Origin: Epithemia pelagica
Lineage: Eukaryota; Bacillariophyta; Bacillariophyceae; Surirellales; Surirellaceae
Reading direction: 5' to 3'
DNA length: 64,000 nt
Assembly (NCBI GenBank): GCA_946965045.2
Contig: OX337240.1
Location: 744,001 to 808,000 of the forward strand
The position numbers and the translations under genes are program-made. The notes under the pieces are model-generated. The model did not search any database. It was not told the DNA's origin and saw nothing but the letters and a program-made list of their open reading frames with translations. Shown one piece after another: positions 19,632-29,632 of this stretch. Numbering within the stretch: position 1 is the stretch's first letter; each line of letters starts with the position of its first letter.

Positions 19632-20108
19632 TGGGGTGGCCACTGGGTGGCGTCTTTGGACGGTCCATCTGGTGTAGGCCGCCCCTATCATCGCTATGGT
19701 CCCAGGAGGGAAACCTGGGTGACCTCTATCTTCTCATCCTTACTCGACTGTGCGCTCATGAGGGGGATGGGAGACCTATTTTGGCTTTCTCTACCGTGGT
19801 TATTCCTACTGTATCTCGCCTTGTTCATAGGCCTTTGTTGTGCCATGAGCTTGGTCGAGCAAGACTCCAAGTCCGGAGCCACAGCTGCTCATGCTGTGAG
19901 CACTCCACCAAGACCGCCGAAACCTCGTTTGAGACAGTCGGTACGCTCCTATGACCTCAAAATGAAAGCAAGACGTCGAGTCCATCGTGTGATCTGGCGC
20001 AACAACCGTCCTTGTCTTTGGTACAACACGGACGACTGGGATAACTGGACCAACCCGAGAATGTCGTCTCCAGAGGGAGCGACAAACGACACGACGAAGA
20101 TTCTTTGA
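19632..20108 (+). CDS. Copia 1 in-frame middle segment with a membrane-like helix
   Basis: This segment is open in the gag frame between two UGA codons (19629-19631 and 20106-20108), 158 codons. About residues 56-80 form a strongly hydrophobic run (LFWLSLPWLFLLYLALFIGL) followed by a basic region (PKPRLRQSVRSYDLKMKARRR). It has no domain I recognise. If both UGAs are read through, it would link Gag to Pol; alternatively it could start at one of the internal ATGs, or be non-coding relic sequence. A transmembrane-like segment between gag and pol is unusual for Copia. Confidence 0.5.
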   Translation, partial: WGGHWVASLDGPSGVGRPYHRYGPRRETWVTSIFSSLLDCALMRGMGDLFWLSLPWLFLLYLALFIGLCCAMSLVEQDSKSGATAAHAVSTPPRPPKPRLRQSVRSYDLKMKARRRVHRVIWRNNRPCLWYNTDDWDNWTNPRMSSPEGATNDTTKIL

Positions 20109-23100
20109 GACCAAATCTTTGGTGGATTGTCGCTTTGGAGTTTGGCCCTGAAGGACGATTCCTTGATACCACAAGTCGATCCAGTTCGTCAGTGGCAGAC
20201 AATCAAATTGTTGAGTCATGGTGCGTGGCTTGGAGCTGACCTTACAAGACGAAAGACCCCTTGGAAACTGATGTTGCGACAAAGCATGGTTGCAGCAGCC
20301 AATTTTGGACAACTGAAAAGTTTTCAAGCCGTCACTGTCCCGTTGGACCAGGTTGATTGTTCTGGTTTGAATAGTGAGACCATTGGCGAATTGTCACGTC
20401 GCATGACGGTGTACATGAGCCAACGAGAACAAGATATGCTCCCCATTGTGATCGATTCCGGAGCATCCAAATCGTTGACGCCAAATCTCCAAGACTTCGT
20501 CGGACCAATTCAACCGGCCGAAATCTCATCGTTGAATGGATTGTCTGGAACGACAGCAGTCCGAGGTTTTGGCACGGTCCAATGGATGGTGAGAGACGTT
20601 ATGGGGGTAGCTCGAACGATCAAGACGAAAGCATACTACGTACCAGAAGCCTCGATTCGCTTGTTCAGCCCGCAAACGTTCTTTCAAGAGCAGCAAGCTG
20701 GAAAACTGGTACTCGACCACAAGAAAACGCAGTTGCAAATCCCAGATGGGACATGGTTAGAATTTCCATATAACTCCAGTAGTAATCTTCCCTTTATGCT
20801 CACAGGGAATGTGAATCACATGGGACTTACCTTCGAAGATGCAACGATGCTGGGTGATGGATATTCCGTCAAGTCGGCCTTGTCCACGGCAAATCACAGT
20901 GGCTTGATGAATGTGGCCGACGAGACTAACCAGAACTTGACGGCATCGCAAAAGGAGCTCTTGCTGTGGCACTGGAAGCTTGGCCATGCCAACATGCAAT
21001 GGATTCAGACGCTCTGTCGAGATCCAAAAGCAAACAGTCGACGGTTAGTGTTGGAGACAAAAGAAGCAAAGACAACAAGTTGCGTCATACCTTTATGCGC
21101 CGCTTGTATGCTCGGGAAGCAACATCGCCGGACGCCTCATTCGAATCACGGTGGATTGGTGGATGGGAAAGACAGTATGCTCAAGAGGGAGCACCTTCAA
21201 CCAGGAGATTGTGTTTCGATTGATCAATACGAATCCACGATTCGTGGCCGTCTTCCTCACACGTATGGCAAAGAGAGGACCGAAGAACAGTATAGAGGGG
21301 GAACTCTGTTTGTCGATCATGCCTCTGGCATGATCTTCTTGGCAAACCAAGTGTCCCTTCGCGTTGGTGAGACGATCAGTTCGAAGAAGAAGTTTGAGCG
21401 GTTCGCGGATGAATACGGTGTCAAGATACGAGAGTACCGCGCCGATAATGCTCCGTTTGGCCGAGAAGAATTTCTGAACCATGTACACGGAAATGGTCAA
21501 CGTATCAGCTTCTCAGGCGTTGGGGCACATCACCAGAATGGAGTCGCGGAAAGGGCAGTAAAGACCACGATGTCTTGGGCCCGTACTATGTTACTACACG
21601 CGACCATTCACTGGCCCGAGCAAATGCACTTGCACCTTTGGCCCTTTGCCGTTGAGCACGCCGTCTGGCTATGGAACCACCTTCCGAATCGCCGGACGAA
21701 CATCGCTCCACTCGAAATCTTCTCTGGCATCACATTCTCCGATTTTCACCACCTTCAGCGGAGTCACGTATGGGGATGTCCTGTGTATGTCCTGGACCCC
21801 AAGCTTCAAGACGGCAAGAAGTTGCCTAAATGGCAAGCCAAGGCACGACGTGGTCAGTTTCTTGGGATCTCGCCCGACCATTCTACTACTGTTGGTCGCA
21901 TACTCAATCTTCGTTCGGGATTCATCAGCTCACAATATCATGTGGTCTACGATGATTTATTTTCTACGGTCCCTAATGCCGATTCTGGCGGACTCTTAGA
22001 TGAGCCAAATTTGAACGGTGACTTTTGGCAACGCCTGCTAGCGGCGGGCACTGAATCTAACCTGCCTGACGAGGATGATGATGATGGTACTTTGGAGCTT
22101 GGAGACGAGTGGATGACCGATTCCGAGATTGCGGAACGGCATGCCCGACGTCAGTCACGTCCTCCTCGTCCCTTGCCCACTCCTCCTTTACCCATTGTTC
22201 CTGTTCCACCGTCTGTTGACGGGGGGAGAGGCCGAGCCACAAGGAACCATGTCCGATTCCAACCTCCACTGGAACAGCCAACAGAGCGAGGGCAAGAACC
22301 AGAACCACCTGCAGAACCCGGTGAATTGCCAAGTCAAGATCAAACAGGTGGATTGTTGCCTCCAGAGGGAGCTTCAAATGGTGAATTGTTGCCTCCAGAG
22401 GGAGAAGCCGACGAAGCAGAACATGAGATCGTTTTCGAAGACGACTCCGACGATGACAGCACGACAAGACAAGAAGAGATTGAACGCCGTAATAGGCATT
22501 TTGCCGAACCCGATCCAGAATCACATGGGAGAGGCAAAAGAGAACGTCGTCCCAATCGTCACTTGTTCGATGAGCGATTGTGGGCATCGACTGCTTACTT
22601 TCCTCGTGGGTCAACAAGGCCAAAGCAAAAAGTGAGACGAGAGCTGTTAAATGCACAGTTCCTCCAATCCCTTACCTGGGACACTCTGACCAGCGCAATC
22701 GCGTCCAAATCCAAAGACCTATTGGCAATGGACCTGTGGCTGGATCGTCATACGGATCCGGACACACGCTGGATTGAAGAGATGCATCCTATGGCATTGG
22801 CAACCAAGGCCGATGCTGCAGACAATCCTTCATGGGAACAAGCCATGAACGGTCCCGATAAAGACGGGTACTGGGAGGCTTGCAAGAAAGAATACAACAC
22901 GCTTCATGAGAAGATGAAAGCATGGGAAGTCGTGGCAAGAGAGACATGGATGAATGTCTTACCTGGCACATGGGCGTTCAAGTGCAAACGGTATCCCGAT
23001 GGATCCGTACGCAAATTGAAAGCACGGTTTTGTGCACGGGGGGACAAACAAGTTGAAGGCGTCGATTTCTTCGACACGTTTGCACCCGTTGTGAATTGGA

Positions 23101-24452
23101 CGACTGTGCGCCTGATGATGATTCTTTCCATCATTTTGAATCTGTCCACGGTACAAGTGGATTACACGGCAGCATTTGTACATGCGCCGATTGACAAGGA
23201 TCCCAATTGGGATAAGATGACAGAAGCAGAACAAAAGAAAAGTGGCGTGTATGTTGAGATGCCGAGAGGGTTTGCGCAACCAGGGAAAGTCTTGAAACTT
23301 ACACGATCGTTGTATGGCCTAAAGCAGGCGCCACGCAACTTCTTCCTTCATCTGAAAAGCAAATTGGAACAAGTCGGACTCAAGTCGCAGGAACACATCG
23401 ATCCGTGCCTGTTTATGTCCGACAAAATCATCGTGCTGGTCTATGTGGACGACACATTGATTTACAGCCCCAAACGCGAGTGGATTGATGAGTTTCTTGG
23501 GAAACTCCAGAATCAACAAAACGTGACACTCGAGATCGAAGACAGTGTAGCCGGATTTCTCGGCGTACACATTGAACGCAACGATAGTGATGGTACTATC
23601 ACGTTGACGCAGAAGGGCCTTATCAAGCGAATTGTAGAGGCTCTCCAACTTGGAGACAAACCCATGAAAAGGACACCAGCATCGAAGGATCCTCTGGTGG
23701 CAAACAAAAATGGGACTCCAGCACAGTGCAAATTCAGCTATCCAAGCGTTATTGGAATGCTGCAATACTTGCAAGCACATTCAAGACCCGACATCACATA
23801 TGCCGTCAGTCAATGTGCACGATACACCCATGATCCTAAGACAACACACGAAGAAGCGTTAGAGAGGATTGGGCAATATCTGAAAGGAACAATGGAGAAA
23901 GGGCTCATTCTCCGTCCAACTTACGACAATCTCAACGTTGATTGTTACGTTGATGCAGACTTCGCGGGTCTGTGGCCACATGAGGATAAGATGGATCCGT
24001 CATGTGTCAAGAGCCGAACTGGGTTTGCCATCTGCATCGCAAACTGTCCAGTTATTTGGCAAAGCAAGTTGCAATCGGATATTGCAACATCAACAATGGA
24101 GGCGGAATACACAGCGCTCAGTGTGGCGATGAAATCTGTGTTGCCTCTTTTGGATCTTTTGAAAACTGTGGCACGAGGTGTCGGCATGACAGAAGATCAG
24201 AGAACGAAATTCAAGACCACAGTGTGGGAAGATAACAATGGTGCCCTGACGCTCGCGAATATGGAGCCGGGCAGGTTTACACCAAGATCAAAGTTCTATG
24301 CGATACGAATGCACTGGTTTCGATCGCACTTAAAGCCAAATCGAGTCACGGTTGAAAAGATCGAGACATCGAAACAACGGGCAGACATCATGACAAAGGG
24401 TCTGACGAAAGATACATTTGAAACAATTCGGAAGCTACTGTGTGGATGGTAG
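20109..24452 (+). CDS. Copia 1 Pol polyprotein
   Basis: About 1447 codons, intact, in the same frame as gag. Domains in order: aspartic protease (VIDSGASKSLTPN, Asp about residue 116); integrase zinc-binding region (LGHANMQWIQTL...CAACMLGKQH) and core (SIDQYEST, FVDHASG, YRADNAPFG, HHQNGVAERAVKT); reverse transcriptase (GTWAFKCKRYPDGSVRKLKA, FDTFAPVVNWTTVR, YGLKQAPR, LVYVDDTLIYS); and RNase H (YVDADFAG, SRTGFAICIANCPVIWQSK, STMEAEYTAL). There is no frameshift or internal stop. There is no ATG at its 5' end, which fits expression as a Gag-Pol readthrough product. Confidence 0.93.
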   Translation, partial: DQIFGGLSLWSLALKDDSLIPQVDPVRQWQTIKLLSHGAWLGADLTRRKTPWKLMLRQSMVAAANFGQLKSFQAVTVPLDQVDCSGLNSETIGELSRRMTVYMSQREQDMLPIVIDSGASKSLTPNLQDFVGPIQPAEISSLNGLSGTTAVRGFGTVQWMVRDVMGVARTIKTKAYYVPEASIRLFSPQTFFQEQQAGKLVLDHKKTQLQIPDGTWLEFPYNSSSNLPFMLTGNVNHMGLTFEDATMLGDGYSVKSALSTANHSGLMNVADETNQNLTASQKELLLWHWKLGHANMQWIQTLCRDPKANSRRLVLETKEAKTTSCVIPLCAACMLGKQHRRTPHSNHGGLVDGKDSMLKREHLQPGDCVSIDQYESTIRGRLPHTYGKERTEEQYRGGTLFVDHASGMIFLANQVSLRVGETISSKKKFERFADEYGVKIREYRADNAPFGREEFLNHVHGNGQRISFSGVGAHHQNGVAERAVKTTMSWARTMLLHATIHWPEQMHLHLWPFAVEHAVWLWNHLPNRRTNIAPLEIFSGITFSDFHHLQRSHVWGCPVYVLDPKLQDGKKLPKWQAKARRGQFLGISPDHSTTVGRILNLRSGFISSQYHVVYDDLFSTVPNADSGGLLDEPNLNGDFWQRLLAAGTESNLPDEDDDDGTLELGDEWMTDSEIAERHARRQSRPPRPLPTPPLPIVPVPPSVDGGRGRATRNHVRFQPPLEQPTERGQEPEPPAEPGELPSQDQTGGLLPPEGASNGELLPPEGEADEAEHEIVFEDDSDDDSTTRQEEIERRNRHFAEPDPESHGRGKRERRPNRHLFDERLWASTAYFPRGSTRPKQKVRRELLNAQFLQSLTWDTLTSAIASKSKDLLAMDLWLDRHTDPDTRWIEEMHPMALATKADAADNPSWEQAMNGPDKDGYWEACKKEYNTLHEKMKAWEVVARETWMNVLPGTWAFKCKRYPDGSVRKLKARFCARGDKQVEGVDFFDTFAPVVNWTTVRLMMILSIILNLSTVQVDYTAAFVHAPIDKDPNWDKMTEAEQKKSGVYVEMPRGFAQPGKVLKLTRSLYGLKQAPRNFFLHLKSKLEQVGLKSQEHIDPCLFMSDKIIVLVYVDDTLIYSPKREWIDEFLGKLQNQQNVTLEIEDSVAGFLGVHIERNDSDGTITLTQKGLIKRIVEALQLGDKPMKRTPASKDPLVANKNGTPAQCKFSYPSVIGMLQYLQAHSRPDITYAVSQCARYTHDPKTTHEEALERIGQYLKGTMEKGLILRPTYDNLNVDCYVDADFAGLWPHEDKMDPSCVKSRTGFAICIANCPVIWQSKLQSDIATSTMEAEYTALSVAMKSVLPLLDLLKTVARGVGMTEDQRTKFKTTVWEDNNGALTLANMEPGRFTPRSKFYAIRMHWFRSHLKPNRVTVEKIETSKQRADIMTKGLTKDTFETIRKLLCGW

Positions 24453-24477
24453 CCGAGATATTGCGCTTGAGAGGGAG

Positions 24478-25059
24478 TGCGAGTATAGCTAGGGTAGCAA
24501 GCTTATACTCGGCAACAAGACTCATCAATCACGAATGATGAGCGACGTAAATAAGACTGTTTCCATTGTGGGCAGGGATATTTCAGAGGGGTCCCAATTT
24601 GAGTTCGTTACATAGATCAACTCGTCTTTGAATGCTCTTTCGATTGGTTCAATATATGCCTCGCCAAATTAAGATATACACTTTGAAATATTGGACTAAA
24701 GTATGGCCGGAAAAATTTTAGTACTCAAAACCCTAATGTGAGATGTGCTAGAAGGTACGTAAAAACGGTACTGCAGTCGCGCACGTGAATGACAATAGGG
24801 GTATATAGCGCGCATACCGCGCAAAACTTTCAAGCTTGATTTCTCGAAAAGTGGATTTTTCAAATATCCCTGGTGACGATGGAATCAGTCTTAAATGTGA
24901 ACGAGTGGATGGAATGACTCATCCAAAAGATATTGAAGAAAAGATCCAAGTGAATTTAGTGAGAATTTAGGACTAACATAATAGTGATTATCAGAATAAG
25001 TATCCTTTTTACGGATTGTTCAATGGGAAAGAGACCGCCGTTCTTTTCCACTACTCGCA
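24478..25059 (+). repeat. 3' LTR of Copia 1, interrupted by a MITE
   Basis: The 238-bp LTR sequence is split after position 24552 by the 340-bp element at 24553-24892 plus a 4-bp AAAT duplication; the LTR parts match the 5' LTR base for base as far as I can see. Confidence 0.95.
24553..24892. mobile_element. 340-bp non-autonomous DNA transposon (MITE) nested in the LTR
   Basis: The ends are inverted: left AAGACTGTTTCCATTGT, right end complement AAGACTGATTCCATCGT (two mismatches in 17). It is flanked by AAAT on both sides (24549-24552, 24893-24896), and the empty site is visible in the 5' LTR, where AAAT occurs once. There is no coding capacity. The family is not identified; a 4-bp duplication is unusual for the common MITE groups (TA, TAA, 8-bp). 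Confidence 0.9.
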
Positions 25060-25064
25060 TAATC

Positions 25065-25659
25065 AATGATAAGGTTAACGGGACCAAACCATCAACGTAC
25101 GACGTACGGACTCAATGCACGGCATACTATATTCACGGGATAAGGAGGCAACTTGTGCAACTTGAGGCAACCGAGGTGATCAAGCTCTTTGCAACAAGTT
25201 GGCTGTAGTAGGCTGCAGACAATAGGAGTTGAGTTGCTTTGGACAACTTTCTTATATTGTGAGCTTTTACCTAAAATGGGTCCTTGTCCACAAGCGAAGC
25301 GATGCTCCACACTCCGCATAGTACATGGAGTGAAATTTCCGGCGGGGGAGATGTTCCGTTCGTTAGACGTCTCTTCACGTTTTGACGTTGGCTCTGGGTG
25401 TTGTCGGGAGTATATTCGGAGAGTTATAGGTGACATAGCTACCTAGGTTGGTGACGCAGTTGGTTTCGCAGTCGGCATTTACTTTTGTGCCTGAAAACAG
25501 AGTCACCTTGGTCTTCCACCAGCAAATCCTTGATCGAGACAAACTAAGCTACGGATACATGAGCAAGTAGGGTCATAGCTATATACGGAGACCAACAACA
25601 CTTACGTTGTTTATAACCTTATGAAACAGAATCAATGGTCCAGCTGTGACAACCTGTGG
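25065..25659. other. Non-coding spacer, displaced promoter region
   Basis: About 595 bp after the Copia insertion. Before the insertion this was immediately upstream of the trypsin-fold gene now ending at 17524, and it is downstream of the oxygenase stop at 25660. No gene seen. Confidence 0.45.
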
Positions 25660-27929
25660 CTAGAGTTCATCGGCCGATTGGTCCAGATTTCGAGTTGGCA
25701 CGTCGAGATGGTGTGGGTGAGAAACCTGTGGCCTCTCATCGATTTCTTCATAAGTCCGAGCCCCCCGTTCTTTCAAAAACGCCACGACTGCATCTCCTTG
25801 GTCCAAAATTTCCGGGTCCTCGACATCGGCATCGACATACCAGTAATCCCAGGCCCAATCCAAGGGTGTTGCATACCATTCCTCCTCCTCTTCTTCTTCT
25901 TCGTCTTCGTTGTCCGACTCGCACACCATATTCACATTGTAGTTTAGCATGTCGATCAAAAACTCCAACACAAACAAAGCGCTGGTAGAGGGAAATTCCA
26001 TTCGTTCGTAAATGGCGGCTTGCATGACGTTGCATCGATAATCGGATAGGAGGTCGTCGGTCGAAAGGGCCGTTTCTTCTTCATGTGCATCCTTCAAGTC
26101 GTTTCGAGTTTGCGCATTGTTGTGTAGCAGGTAACTCCATACATAATCATGCACATGCAACATTTCATCGTCGTCGTTCGGAACCTGGTGATCTGGGTGA
26201 TCGTAAAAGGTACGGCGGACATCTTTGGGTGTCTGCCGTTGTTTTGGACTACTGCGGGAATAGTCTGGACAAACCATGTTGAGATCGTATTCCAACACTT
26301 CAAACAGAAAGGCCATGAGATCCTGAGCCGCCAGGAGAATCTCCTCCTCTTCTTCTTCGTCCCATACCAAACTACCGCCATTGTACCGAAACACGACAAG
26401 ACGCAAGACATCGCAACGGTCGTCCGCAACTTGTTCTTGTTCGGGATGTTGAGCAATAAGGTCCGTGTAGTGCAACGCACCATTCGACCGCAAATACTCC
26501 ACCATTGGATCGTCGTGGTCCTCAAACTGTCGTTCGGCCGAATCCAAGGGCGTTCGTGCGGAACAGACCATATTAATGTTGTAGCCGAGTTGAGTGACAA
26601 AATAGTCCACGACGGAAATTTGCCGCGTGCGCATCGCGGCCAACAACAGTCGACATTGTTTGCCTGGCAAGGTCGTGTCGGCATGCAAGACGGAACTGTC
26701 GCGTTGTGCCACATATTGCAAGGTATACAAATCTCCTCGTCGGGCCAACAATTCTAAATCCTGCAACAAGGTCCATCCCTGCGGAAACCTGTCCACATAG
26801 GTTTCCTGGGCCCAGTCCGATTCTGGTATCAGGTAGGGTGGCAAGCTTCCTGGTTCCGGCAAGGGTTCTGTCGAATCCTTGTCTCCCATGGGTTCAAAAT
26901 GTACAAAGATATTGGCATAGTACTTGCCCTTGAGGGGAAAGGGTCGTCCGTGAATGACGGAATGGCTTTCGTACAGTACCATATCCCCTGGAAGCATGGT
27001 CACATTGGTAGCCTTGCCGTCGTGGCCATAGACTTCCAACACCCAATCTTCTTCGACGTCTTGAGCCACATTGATAATGGCCGAGGAGACTGAATGTACA
27101 GCAAATCACAACCACAAACCTGTGAGTAAGAAAAAGACAACCAGTCACATGCACCAAACTACTGGTCGTCGTCTACAAGAAGGAGCAACGTACCCAGTGG
27201 CAATCGATCCACATGCGGTGTCAAAATGGATTGATTGTGATACAATCGAATGCCATAGACCGAACTTCCGGCCAAGGTTTGTCCCGTCCAGTCTTCCAAA
27301 ATATCCCGAGCGGCATTCCAGACGGCCGCACTCAAATTCCATCCTCCTCCAATAAAGTGATCGAGTTCCGTTTTGAGCAGAGACGTAGGGACTTCCCACG
27401 TATTTTGAAAGGGCGAAACATCGTCCGATTCCAAGACCTCACGGCCCTTGTTGGCCTCCCAAAAATCGGACAGCAATTGAAACAAGGCGGGAGGCGCACG
27501 AATCTTGCGAAAGCCGGTCGACGTGTAATTAATAACGGCGGGTGGTTGCCGAACATTCATGTGCAAACGGGCGTCTTCGGTCGATCGACAATGGGGGTCC
27601 AAGTCGACACATTCTTTCATAAATTTGTCATAGCGCGCTTGATGTTCCGGATGCGACAAGTGAGGAGACGAGACGGCCCATGAAAAATCGTCAAAGGGCG
27701 TGTACACGAATGGATTTGTCAACGTCTGGTTGTTGGCGTGGCTGTGGGAGACGGTCGATGGGGTGTCAACTTCGGCTTCCACGGAAAGATGTACATGAGA
27801 CGACGAAGTCGTATCATCCTTGTGAACACTCGTGACTCCAGTCCAGGAAGTCGATACCAAAAGCAACCAAAGGAACCTCCGTCGGTTCCGCTTGGTCGAA
27901 CAACTACCAGCTTGTTCGGTTGCCATCAT
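25660..27929 (-). CDS. 2OG-Fe(II) oxygenase with ankyrin-like C-terminus, two exons
   Basis: Exon 1 27929-27194 and exon 2 27089-25660, intron 104 bp (GTACGT...TTCAG), 721 aa. The splice joins the iron-binding motif H239-x-D241 (TPHVDR) to the conserved SSAIINV strand, then the distal histidine in the HGRPFPLKGKYY block (His292, with Lys299 or Lys301 as the 2OG-contacting base), i.e. a prolyl-4-hydroxylase-type dioxygenase domain (about 180-315). The N-terminus has a basic, then hydrophobic stretch (RRRFLWLLLVSTSW), a signal anchor. Residues ~345-680 contain degenerate ankyrin-like repeats (TPLDSAERQ, TPLDWAWDY, with repeated YN[IV]NMVC). Likely an ER/secretory hydroxylase with a protein-binding tail; substrate unknown. 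Confidence 0.87.
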
Positions 27930-29632
27930 CTTCCAGCGTTTGGCAAAGAGGAGGAATCAATGAAGCTTCAATCTGGCCACTGGATTTGTGGGACTTGAAA
28001 CGTATCTCCTTGCCATGAACTACGGCAAGCCAAGGTCCTGAAAGTTCGCGTTTTTGTCAATATTGATCATCTCCCTTGTGGCTTGTGGATCCATATAGTG
28101 CATCGACTCGGATGCAGGAGGACATTCCAAAATGGCGCGAACACGAGCAAAAATGTCCAATGGCGAGTCTGTTGTGGGGTTGGGATATGAAAGGTCTTCA
28201 CGCCGGCCATGCATATGTTCCGCGCTTGCCACCCCGGGTTAGGCCCCGAACCGGAAACGCATCGGTCGACTGTATGGGTTCCTTCTTGGATTTTCGTGGG
28301 AACAACTATGCATTCTATGTATGTGTACGCCGTATGCCATCATCCTCTAGGAGTCGTTGTTAGAGGCAATTCTTACACTTTTTACTACCTAGGACTTAGG
28401 TAGCAGTACTCTAGTTTTTATCATCAGATGATTGTTCTTGATTGGTCCAGTCCATCCACCATCCACCATGGTGAGGAGTAAAACAACTTTCACTATAGGC
28501 TATGGACTGCTAGAAGATTAAGACGAGCTATCGCGTGCACGATTATCGAGACCTGCAGTCCATAGAAATAGAAAACCAGAAAGGCGTTGAGCAACTATTG
28601 AAGTTCCTCGGTATGCAGCTGTTTGTGGTTTGTGGGCCTCTCGCGTGTGTCCCGTTGTGTTTGGAACGTGGGATTGGTTGCGGTTGAGAGCTACGACAAG
28701 ACCAGCCGCCTTGGTCGAATGGTTCGGGCCTTTGCTCATGATGGTCTCGGTTCCTAAGTGTCCAGGGTTCGAGTCCGCTGTGATAAGGTAGTTGGGATGG
28801 CTAGGTGTGGGGCCCGAAAAAACGGTTCGTCTGTTCGTCTATGTGGCCCCTTGTTACAAGCGGGCTGTCCCCCCGCTCCCCCGAGTGTCATGGCGCCAGG
28901 GCAGTCGGTCGGCGTCACGTTGCGACGTGCGTGCGGCAGCTGGAAGAATAGATCTCAAATCTCAACCCTTTTTAATAGGTCGACCATGGCACGCAAATCG
29001 GACGTGCGCGGCATATAGTCAATCGTCGCCGGGGTGCGCCTTGAGTACCCTTGTTCTGACCATGCCTAAGACTTTCCCATTCCCAGGCGCCACCCAGCGA
29101 CAATTGATTATATCATCCGTCATTCGGGATCACCCTTTTTCCATTTCACCACGAAGGAAGCCAAAAAAATGTGGGGAGCCCTGTCAGAAGACTAAATTTT
29201 ACTATAGTAGTGTAAAAGGTTCGTATACACGCGCGCGCACGAGAGAAATAGTGTGGGGCATAAAAAATACAAATGTGAGGATGCGTGTCACAATGGGAGC
29301 GCCCATCAGTGCAAGTGTGCGTTTCAGGAAGTTCCCCCGGCGCGCACAACAGAGTCAATCTGTGCGACCAGCATGGGACGACAGGCCAGTGTCATATATT
29401 TTATGTATTGTATTATTAAGATATGGGGAAATTTCATATCACGTGTTTGAAAAGCCCCTCTAGGGAATTCCCCCGGCGCGCACAAACAGTAGCCAACCCT
29501 CAACATCATACCTCTCACAACTTTTCTCCGTCGCCCCTCTTCTCGGTTGATCTGTTCCTCTCACACCAAGACAACTACTTCTTGAGTTGTTCATTCTCCG
29601 TGTGGGTCCAAGAACGAGATACAGCAGGAGGG
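27930..29632. other. Long non-coding region with tRNA-like and GC-rich repeats
   Basis: About 1.7 kb without a supported gene. It contains a 7-bp-stem palindrome CTACCTA/TAGGTAG around 28386-28405, tRNA-like A and B boxes at 28711-28776, an alternating CGCGCG tract near 29229-29239 and two direct copies of TTCCCCCGGCGCGCACAA (29332-29349, 29468-29485). Open frames at 28792-29463 (+) and 28020-28232 (-) show no domain or signal and I do not call them. Confidence 0.5.
28711..28776 (+). other. tRNA-like pol III A and B boxes (tRNA relic or SINE head)
   Basis: TTGGTCGAATGG (28711-28722) resembles an A box and GGTTCGAGTCC (28766-28776) matches the B-box consensus GGTTCGANNCC, 43 bp apart as in tRNA genes. 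I could not fold an acceptor stem, anticodon stem or T stem, so it is not a functional tRNA. Confidence 0.35.

Larger units (their letters stand above)
17549..25059 (+). mobile_element. Copia LTR retrotransposon 1 (7.5 kb, nested MITE in 3' LTR)
   Basis: Two LTRs of 238 bp (TG...CA), identical by eye apart from a 344-bp interruption of the right one, enclose gag, a small middle reading segment and pol in one frame separated by UGA codons. A 5-bp target duplication TAATC flanks it (17544-17548, 25060-25064). The primer-binding site abuts the left LTR, and a purine tract (GAGAGGGAG, 24469-24477) precedes the right LTR. LTR identity implies a very recent insertion. Pol domain order protease-integrase-RT-RNase H places it in Copia (Pseudoviridae-type), resembling diatom CoDi elements. 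Confidence 0.96.

Noticed and set aside
28020-28232. 70-codon minus-strand frame starting MASAEHMHGRRED
   Set aside because: Open and with an ATG, but too short and without any recognisable feature to call a gene.
28701-28790. Functional tRNA gene around the B box
   Set aside because: T-stem halves (CAGGG/CCGCT) do not pair, and no acceptor or anticodon stem can be formed.
28792-29463. 223-codon plus-strand open frame
   Set aside because: Overlaps tRNA-like and GC-rich repeat sequence, has no ATG at its 5' start that fits, no domain, and low-complexity mixed composition.
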